Part shown: in pieces, positions 29,209-34,893 of the stretch
Position numbering within the stretch: the stretch's first letter is position 1
How the letters are laid out: each line of letters begins with the position of its first letter
From: a virus
Length of the DNA stretch: 34,893 nucleotides
Virus record (IMG/VR): IMGVR_UViG_3300021375_000092
Span: 1 to 34,893 of that record
Direction: 5' to 3' (one strand)
Notes under the pieces: generated by a model
The model's database searches: none
The model's input: the letters and a program-made list of their open reading frames with translations, nothing else
What the model was told of the DNA's origin: nothing
Position numbers and translations under genes: made by a program

Positions 29209-30275
29209 TGGGCGGCAAGTCAAGTGATTACGGCCAAGTGGCCGATATTCAGGGGGATGCCAATAGGCAGGTTGTTAGAGATCAGCTAGTTGCCAATCGT
29301 CCTGACCAGTACTCCCCGTGGGGCTATACCTCATGGGATCAGACTCCGTACACCGATCCTACAACGGGTGAGGAGTCCACTCGCTGGACCCAGACCACAG
29401 GCCTTTCGCCTGAGTTGCAGGACATCTTCAACAAGCAGATGGCGATCCAAGGTGGACGGACAGATATTGCCGGGATGCTCACTGGCCGGATGGGTGGTGA
29501 ATTTGGCACCCCGATGGACTGGCGTGGGCTATCCCCTGTAGGTTCCGTTCCGACAGCCCAGTACACGCTCCCAGAGGAGGTTAACCGCAACCTGTCCTAT
29601 GAGGGTATAGCTGGAGTTGATGACCCCTACCAGACCCGCCAGCGGGCAGAGGATTCTGTCTACAATCAAGCCATGTCACGGCTCCAGCCCTCCCAGGAAA
29701 GCGAGAAGGCCAATATGGAGATGAAGCTGCGCAACCAAGGCCTGCGTCCTGGGGATGCCCAGTGGCAGGCCCAGATAGGGGGATTGGATCGCAAACACTC
29801 TGACCAGCAGAACCAGGCACTATGGAGTGCCAATCAGGCTGGACGGGATGAGTCGAGCCAGATGTTTGGTCAACAGATGGGCCGCAGGCAGCAGTATGGC
29901 GGTGAGCGCGAGACGCAGGCGGGTTATTACAACCAGGCTGCACAGCAGGCCTACCAGCAGGCGTTGGGCGCGAACCAGCAGAACTTTGGTCAATCAATGG
30001 CAGGCAGTCAGTACGCCAACCAGATCAGGCAGCAGCAGATTGCTGAGATGATGCAGCAGCGTGGTTCGTCTCTCAACGAGATCAACGCATTGCTCAGTGG
30101 TCAGCAGGTTGCCCTGCCGAGTATGCCTGGATTTAGCCAAGCATCTGCCGCACAACCCGCACCCATCTATCAGAGCTATGCAGACCAGCAAAGCACCAAC
30201 GCAGCGTCCAGTCCTTGGAACGCCTTGCTGGGTGCGGCTGGTACAGCAGGTGGCGCGTACCTTGGTACGTTATAG
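29208..30275 (+). CDS. Putative internal virion protein 2, 355 aa
   Basis: Begins MGGKSSDYGQVADIQGDANRQVVRDQL, then RPDQYSPWGYTSWDQ-type motifs that recur in phage internal proteins. The centre and C-terminus are Gln/Ala-rich helices (DQQNQALWSANQAGRDESSQMFGQQMGRRQQYG) and the end is a small Gly/Ala hydrophobic segment (LLGAAGTAGGAYLGTL) that might insert in a membrane. This fits an ejection protein forming a channel, by analogy only. Confidence 0.75.
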   Translation: MGGKSSDYGQVADIQGDANRQVVRDQLVANRPDQYSPWGYTSWDQTPYTDPTTGEESTRWTQTTGLSPELQDIFNKQMAIQGGRTDIAGMLTGRMGGEFGTPMDWRGLSPVGSVPTAQYTLPEEVNRNLSYEGIAGVDDPYQTRQRAEDSVYNQAMSRLQPSQESEKANMEMKLRNQGLRPGDAQWQAQIGGLDRKHSDQQNQALWSANQAGRDESSQMFGQQMGRRQQYGGERETQAGYYNQAAQQAYQQALGANQQNFGQSMAGSQYANQIRQQQIAEMMQQRGSSLNEINALLSGQQVALPSMPGFSQASAAQPAPIYQSYADQQSTNAASSPWNALLGAAGTAGGAYLGTL

Positions 30276-30285
30276 GAGATAAGAA

Positions 30286-31506
30286 ATGTACGGAATGCCA
30301 ATGACTGAAGAGGAGCGCATGCAGCAGGCCATTATGCGGGCTATGCAGCAGGGCGGTCCCGCCAACATGGAGCAGGCGGTGCAGTCCCAGTTGCAGACCC
30401 TGGACCCACGCAATATGCCACGCTCCGAGGTGTCTCAGGGTGGGCGCTCCAGGGCCGATATGATTGCTGATGCCACTCGCTCGACAGCGGGTCAGGCAGC
30501 AAAGCTTGAGCAACAGCAGGCCTATGCCAACGCCCTGCGGCAGACCAAGACCCCCGGCTTGAAGACTGTGGGTCCATCCAATATAGCCGTAGCCAACCCG
30601 TGGGAGGGACTGGAGACAGCCTTTAACCGTGCGCTGGGTGGCTATATGTCAGGCCAGTTGAAGGATGAGTATGCTGACATCGATACCGCCGAGGGTGCCA
30701 GGGCTGGTGCCGAGCAGGAGTTGGTAGATGCCAGGGCAGGTGAAGCAAGGGAAGAGGCCAGGGAGACTCTTGGACTGGAGCAGGCGCTGAGGCGTGAATT
30801 GGCTGCTGAAGAGTTGGCGGCAGATGAAGCTGCAAGTGAGCGAGAGCTTGAGATCGCACAGTTGGGTCTTGAGGCCGATGCGGGTGAGGCGGTGGTCAAA
30901 GGTTCCACAGACCTGCGCAAGGAGTTCACCGGGCGTCAGGATGTGAAGGATTTCCAGAAAATTGACTCTGCCTTTGGCAGGCTGCAAGCCGCTGACCCAA
31001 CCAATGCGGCAGGCCAGATGTCACTGATCTTCCAGTACATGAAGATGATGGACCCCAACTCCACGGTCAGGGAAGGCGAGTACGCCTCTGCCAAGAACAC
31101 CACCGGCGTCCCAGGTTATGTCATGAACGCTTACAACCAGGCGAAGGATGGCAAGTTCTTGAGTGACACACAGGTGGAAAACTTCCTGAGAGAAGGTGCC
31201 AACCTCTACAAGTCGGCAGTCTCTGACTATGACCAGACGGCTGAGTCCTATATCAACCTGTCAGGCAAGTATGGCTATGACACGGATGATGTCCTGACGG
31301 TAACTCCAAGGCACAGGGATTTCCTGGACGCGATGGATGATGACTCTATAGTCACCCGCACTGAAGTGACAAGCGGGACTTCGTATGACGATACTGCAAA
31401 GAATAGACGCCGTGGGCCTCAGGGAAAGCAAGCGGGCGGCCAAAACTTCACTGACCCTGAAGAAGAAGATGAGTACCAGACTTGGTTGAGAACTCAAGGT
31501 AATTAG
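30286..31506 (+). CDS. Putative internal virion protein 3, 406 aa
   Basis: Starts after TAGGAG. It is rich in Gln/Met at the front (MQQAIMRAMQQGGP) and contains a strongly charged coiled coil at about 140-200 (ARAGAEQELVDARAGEAREEARETLGLEQALRREL). A C-terminal helical domain follows (FQKIDSAFGRLQAADPTNAAGQMSLIFQYMKMMDPNSTVREGEYASAKNT), a motif I recognise from phage virion-associated proteins near lytic domains, but no lysozyme residues are seen. Probably an ejection protein. Confidence 0.75.
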   Translation: MYGMPMTEEERMQQAIMRAMQQGGPANMEQAVQSQLQTLDPRNMPRSEVSQGGRSRADMIADATRSTAGQAAKLEQQQAYANALRQTKTPGLKTVGPSNIAVANPWEGLETAFNRALGGYMSGQLKDEYADIDTAEGARAGAEQELVDARAGEAREEARETLGLEQALRRELAAEELAADEAASERELEIAQLGLEADAGEAVVKGSTDLRKEFTGRQDVKDFQKIDSAFGRLQAADPTNAAGQMSLIFQYMKMMDPNSTVREGEYASAKNTTGVPGYVMNAYNQAKDGKFLSDTQVENFLREGANLYKSAVSDYDQTAESYINLSGKYGYDTDDVLTVTPRHRDFLDAMDDDSIVTRTEVTSGTSYDDTAKNRRRGPQGKQAGGQNFTDPEEEDEYQTWLRTQGN

Positions 31507-31507
31507 A

Positions 31508-33421
31508 ATGGACCCCGAAAAGGAAAAGCGTTTCAGGTTTAGGGCCAGGTATGAGGCCGAGCAGGCCCAGGCTCAAGAGCAGGCCATGCTGGATGAGCAA
31601 CTTGAGGGCCTGTTTGGCGAGACTGCACCCCCACCGGAGGATGTTGATGTCTCTGCTGGTGACTATGCCAAGACAGCAGCCAGTGTGGCTACAGCCGCCA
31701 CAACGGGCACTGCCGGTCAGATAGCAGGCACTGTTGAGGGTTTGGTTGACGCCGTCAGGAGTGGGACGTTTGGCACGGATGAGGGCGCACAGGATGTCCA
31801 GCAGGCGGCAATGGACCGCAGGCAACAACTGACTTACACCCCAGAGGGTGAGGGTGCCCAGGAGGCACTGAAGCAGTTTGGTGAAGTGGTCGAGCCACTG
31901 GAGTCACTTGAGGCGGTTGCGCCCATGTTTGCCCCTAACCAGATTGCAGCCACTACACGCATGGCAACCTCTGGACTGCCCCGCGCTACAAGTCGGGTAT
32001 CCCGCAACCTGTCGGGTGAGGGAACCTACAAGGGAGAACCGGCACCAGTAATCCCGCCATCAACACCAGACGCCCCCGGTGGAATACCACAGGCAGCAGG
32101 GCGCCCCAACGCGGGGGCTGCTGGTGTGCCTATATCGCAACAACGGGCGCAACAAGCAGCCGATATGCCCATCCCCCTGGTGGGTGAAAGGGCACCAACC
32201 CGTGCCCAGTTGTCCCGCGACTTTGACATGCAGCAGACAGAGGCAGAGCTTGCCAAGCTGAATGAGGTGGGGGCACCCATACGCTCCAGGAAGGCGGCTC
32301 AGGCAGAGGCATTGAATGCCAACCTGCAAGACCTTGAGGAGAGGTTCAACCCCACACTCATAGAGGACCGTGATATTGGCCGTGCGGCTGCTACAGCGGT
32401 TGAGGCCAGAAAGGCTGCCGAATGGGACCGGGTGCAGAATGCCTACAAGGCCGCAGAAGAGGCCGGTGAGATGGCCGATGAGATCAAGATAGGGGATACC
32501 GCTGACCTGCTGGTTGATACCGACAGGTTTGGCAGCGTGGCAGGTAATGCCAACCCGATCCTCAAGGAGGCCAAGCGCACAGGGGTGGTGGACGCCGATG
32601 GCAAGCCGCTCCCCGTCACCCTCCGGCAGGCTGAAGATTTCAGAACCTATGTCAATAAAGTCACCGACATGGGCGACAGGCGACAGACGATGATACGCCG
32701 TAGGTGGCTTGACTCCATCGACCCGGCTATGGAAGAGGGTGGGGGTGAGTTGTACCGCAAGGCCAGAAAGGCCAGAAGCAACTGGTCTGATGAGTTTGAG
32801 GATACAGACCTGACCAGCCGCCTGATCGATGACAAGCGTGGAACCAACGCGAGGAAGATGGCCTATGAGGACGCCTTCCAGAAAACCATGCTCAGTGGGT
32901 CAGTGGACGAACTGAACAAGCTACGCGCCACCCTGCTCAAGTCGGGCGATGAGGGCAAGCAGGCGTGGCAGGACATGAAGGGACGCCTGGGGCGTCACAT
33001 CTATGAGTCCTCTGTGGGCACAGGCACCGACTCCGCAGGCAATCCAGTTATCAGCCCAGCCAAGCTGGAGCGGGTTGTGAGCAACCTCGACAAGAGTGGG
33101 AAGCTCACCTCTGTTTTTGGCAAGCGTGGTGCGGCAGAGGTTCGGGACATGGTGGATGTGGTCAAGTACATGCTGACCAACCCCAGTGGGTCTGTGAACT
33201 ACTCAAACACCAGCAGTGCCCTACTGAACACCCTGCAAAAAGCCTTGCGGAGCCAAGAGGCACCGGGTGCTGCATCCCTGCCGATGGCAGTGGGTCGTGC
33301 AGTGGGTGACTGGAAAAGCAACAGAAAACTCAGGAAGAGCGTGGATGAAGCACTTTCTCCCCTGGATGATGAAACAGAAAGCATATTGACCAGGGCTGTG
33401 CAGGCCCAGAACAGGAGGTAG
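31508..33421 (+). CDS. Putative internal virion protein 4, 637 aa
   Basis: The largest of the four. It has a charged helical start (EKEKRFRFRARYEAEQAQAQEQAML) and an Ala/Thr-rich segment (ASVATAATTGTAGQIAGTVEGLV, 55-77) that could be membrane-active. The long helical body includes VTLRQAEDFRTYVNKVTDMGDRRQTMIRRRWLDSID, a block I recognise from phage virion proteins. No catalytic motif is seen. It ends shortly before the fibre gene. Likely ejected with the DNA. Confidence 0.75.
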   Translation: MDPEKEKRFRFRARYEAEQAQAQEQAMLDEQLEGLFGETAPPPEDVDVSAGDYAKTAASVATAATTGTAGQIAGTVEGLVDAVRSGTFGTDEGAQDVQQAAMDRRQQLTYTPEGEGAQEALKQFGEVVEPLESLEAVAPMFAPNQIAATTRMATSGLPRATSRVSRNLSGEGTYKGEPAPVIPPSTPDAPGGIPQAAGRPNAGAAGVPISQQRAQQAADMPIPLVGERAPTRAQLSRDFDMQQTEAELAKLNEVGAPIRSRKAAQAEALNANLQDLEERFNPTLIEDRDIGRAAATAVEARKAAEWDRVQNAYKAAEEAGEMADEIKIGDTADLLVDTDRFGSVAGNANPILKEAKRTGVVDADGKPLPVTLRQAEDFRTYVNKVTDMGDRRQTMIRRRWLDSIDPAMEEGGGELYRKARKARSNWSDEFEDTDLTSRLIDDKRGTNARKMAYEDAFQKTMLSGSVDELNKLRATLLKSGDEGKQAWQDMKGRLGRHIYESSVGTGTDSAGNPVISPAKLERVVSNLDKSGKLTSVFGKRGAAEVRDMVDVVKYMLTNPSGSVNYSNTSSALLNTLQKALRSQEAPGAASLPMAVGRAVGDWKSNRKLRKSVDEALSPLDDETESILTRAVQAQNRR

Positions 33422-33424
33422 GTA

Positions 33425-34798
33425 ATGCCACGCGATGCTAACGGAAACTACGCGCTCCCAGCGGGCAACCCGGTTGTCTCCGGTGAGGTCATCTCATCGA
33501 ACTGGGCCAACACCACAATGGATGACCTGGGCCTGGCCCTGACGGACTCTCTTGACCGGAGTGGCCGTGGAGGCATGCTGGCCCCCTTCCGCTTTGCGGA
33601 TGGCACCAACCTTGCACCCGGCGCAACCTGGGCCAACGAACCCACCACCGGATTGTACCGCTTCGCCAGTGGCGATCTGCGGATGTCTATCATGACTAAC
33701 GATGTCATGCGCTGGAACACAAGTGGTGTCCAGATATGGGATAGCGGTAATAGTCAGTGGAATAACGTCCTGACTGACGGTGGTGGTGGTGGCTCACAAG
33801 TCCCTGTGAATATCGGTACTGCTGATGGGCAGACACTGAGGTGGGAAGATAGTACCTCTGAGTGGGAGGCCACCAGTGCCCTTGTGGTGGATGATGCTGG
33901 CAATGTCACCGCAACAGGCGATTTAACTGCGGCTTTTTTTATTGGTGACGGTTCACAGTTGACTAACGTGCCGGGGGTTACCCAGTGGGACGATGTTACT
34001 GGCGGTATCAACTATGCTGGCGGCAATGTGGGTATAGGGACTGCTACGCCTTCTCAGAAACTTGACGTTGATGGGGTGGGGGCGGTCACACAATTAAAGG
34101 TAGCTCCCGCCGCGTCTACAGGCCCAGCGGTGGCGCAGCTAGGGGAAGGTCGGACAGGTGACGGACTGGCTTATATTGATTGGTACGCATCAGCCGGGGT
34201 GCAGGATTTCAGGATTATCCGAAATGCTGGGGTAAACGCAACTGTAGACTTGCAACAGTTTGGCAGCGGAGCCATGACGTTTTGGACAGATAGTGCCGAG
34301 CGTATGAGCATCGACTCCAGCGGCAACGTCAAGATAAACACTGGCAACTTAGAGCTATCAAATGGCGGTGGCTGGTACCAATCAGACGCTAGTTGGGTTC
34401 GCTCTTTAAACGACGTAGCAGTTTACAACGCCAACACAACTGCTAATGCATTCACTACCCCCGGCGACTTCACTGCTGGGTATTCAGACATGCGCCTCAA
34501 GACGCACTTGGGGACTATCCCTGATGCGTTAGACAAGGTGTGTTCGCTGGAAGGTTTCTACTACGAGCGGAATGATAAGGCGGTAGAGCTAGGTTATACA
34601 GGCGGTGAGCGTAGGGTCGGTCTTAGCGCACAGGATGTTCAGGCTGTCCTGCCAGAAGTGGTGAAGGATGCACCCATCAACATAGACAACGGCACCGATT
34701 ATTTAACGATAGATTACGAGCGAGTAGTACCTTTGCTGGTGGAGTCCATAAAAGATTTACGCGCAGAGATTGATGAATTAAAGAGGAACCAAAAATGA
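33425..34798 (+). CDS. Tail fibre/spike with C-terminal S74 chaperone domain, 457 aa
   Basis: Residues 1-60 contain a head-binding-like piece (NPVVSGEVISSNWANTTMDDLGLALTDSL), seen at the start of many podovirus fibres. The middle has repeats of fibre type (GNVTATGDLTAAFFIGDGSQLTNVPG; GGINYAGGNVGIGTATPSQKLDVDG). From residue 352 on is the intramolecular chaperone: SDMRLK (Ser354 and Lys358) starts the self-cleaving S74 domain, with GLSAQDVQAVLPEVV and a final coiled coil. The chaperone trimerises the fibre and then is cut off before the Ser. An AGGAGGTA ribosome-binding site precedes ATG 33425. Confidence 0.9.
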   Translation: MPRDANGNYALPAGNPVVSGEVISSNWANTTMDDLGLALTDSLDRSGRGGMLAPFRFADGTNLAPGATWANEPTTGLYRFASGDLRMSIMTNDVMRWNTSGVQIWDSGNSQWNNVLTDGGGGGSQVPVNIGTADGQTLRWEDSTSEWEATSALVVDDAGNVTATGDLTAAFFIGDGSQLTNVPGVTQWDDVTGGINYAGGNVGIGTATPSQKLDVDGVGAVTQLKVAPAASTGPAVAQLGEGRTGDGLAYIDWYASAGVQDFRIIRNAGVNATVDLQQFGSGAMTFWTDSAERMSIDSSGNVKINTGNLELSNGGGWYQSDASWVRSLNDVAVYNANTTANAFTTPGDFTAGYSDMRLKTHLGTIPDALDKVCSLEGFYYERNDKAVELGYTGGERRVGLSAQDVQAVLPEVVKDAPINIDNGTDYLTIDYERVVPLLVESIKDLRAEIDELKRNQK

Positions 34799-34893
34799 CA
34801 ACTGATACAGTAAGCCGAGAGACAAACACAGAGTACGTTGCCTACCTCAGCTTTGATAGGGTGGAGTGGCAGGAGTCTTACTCGTTCACTGAT
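34767..34893. repeat. Terminal direct repeat, right copy
   Basis: This is an exact copy of bases 1-127. It contains the 3' end of the tail fibre gene (stop at 34796-34798) and the first 33 codons of the downstream gene, whose full copy starts at position 29. Collapsing the two copies gives an uninterrupted late operon across the junction. Confidence 0.9.
34795..34893 (+). CDS. Partial repeat copy of the 179-aa gene at 29-568
   Basis: The duplicated end holds the first 33 codons of the gene whose complete copy starts at position 29. It is an artefact of writing a circle as a line, not a broken gene. Confidence 0.9.
   Translation, partial: MTTDTVSRETNTEYVAYLSFDRVEWQESYSFTD

Noticed and set aside
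1-34893. CRISPR array, insertion sequence or diversity-generating retroelement
   Set aside because: No regularly spaced repeat-spacer pattern, no transposase or reverse transcriptase frame, and no template/variable repeat pair was seen near the fibre or glycine-rich gene.

Overview
The window is almost certainly the complete genome of a temperate, short-tailed (podovirus-type) tailed phage, assembled as a circle. Bases 1-127 are repeated exactly at 34767-34893, so the non-redundant circle is 34,766 bp. The head and tail genes (P22-type portal, scaffold-like protein, coat protein, head-tail adaptor, nozzle/hub-like protein, internal virion proteins, S74-terminated fibre) include no tape measure, sheath or tail tube, which fits a podovirus. 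A tyrosine integrase, an excisionase-like gene, a CI/Cro-type switch and a tRNA-derived attP make it temperate. The attP core matches the 3' end of a gammaproteobacterial-type tRNA-Asp, so the likely host is a gammaproteobacterium; this is inference from one short match.

Layout. (1) 1-2531, plus strand: end of the late operon, with an unknown virion-type protein, a glycine-rich tail/adhesin protein, a lipoprotein, and two overlapping small genes (a zinc-ribbon protein and a second lipoprotein-like frame). (2) 2562-3711, minus strand: a small accessory cassette with an exported SGNH/GDSL hydrolase and small proteins. (3) 3729-3932: attP with paired arm-type repeats. (4) 3882-10664, minus strand: a long, tightly coupled early operon. 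In transcription order it has two small unknowns, a Sak4-like ATPase, a DUF669-type protein, a Cas4/RecB-like Fe-S nuclease, an SF2 helicase, a cytosine methyltransferase-like protein, three tiny genes, Xis and Int. (5) 10665-11525: the immunity region, with divergent repressor and Cro-like genes and repeated TGGTAA-type operator candidates. (6) 11525-15385, plus strand: replication module with a primase-polymerase/RepA-type helicase, a ParB-like protein, an unknown protein, an array of GGYGYRCC repeats (candidate origin or partition site) and a VRR-NUC nuclease. (7) 15342-15810, minus strand: a ribbon-helix-helix protein and a small membrane protein behind a strong sigma70-like promoter. (8) 15811-16271: non-coding, rich in inverted repeats, immediately upstream of the terminase genes. 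(9) 16272-34798, plus strand: packaging, head, tail, internal virion and fibre genes.

How it works together: the repressor/Cro pair would choose between lysogeny (Int at tRNA-Asp) and lytic growth. The leftward early operon supplies recombination and excision functions, the rightward replication module initiates DNA synthesis, and the long late operon builds the particle. No canonical endolysin/holin pair is recognisable. Lysis must use unrecognised genes, with the exported SGNH hydrolase cassette, the small membrane protein and the lipoproteins as the candidates. The most interesting regions are the 14.78-14.98 kb repeat array, the attP arm repeats, the SGNH cassette, and the overlapping small genes near 2.3-2.5 kb and 3.4-3.7 kb.
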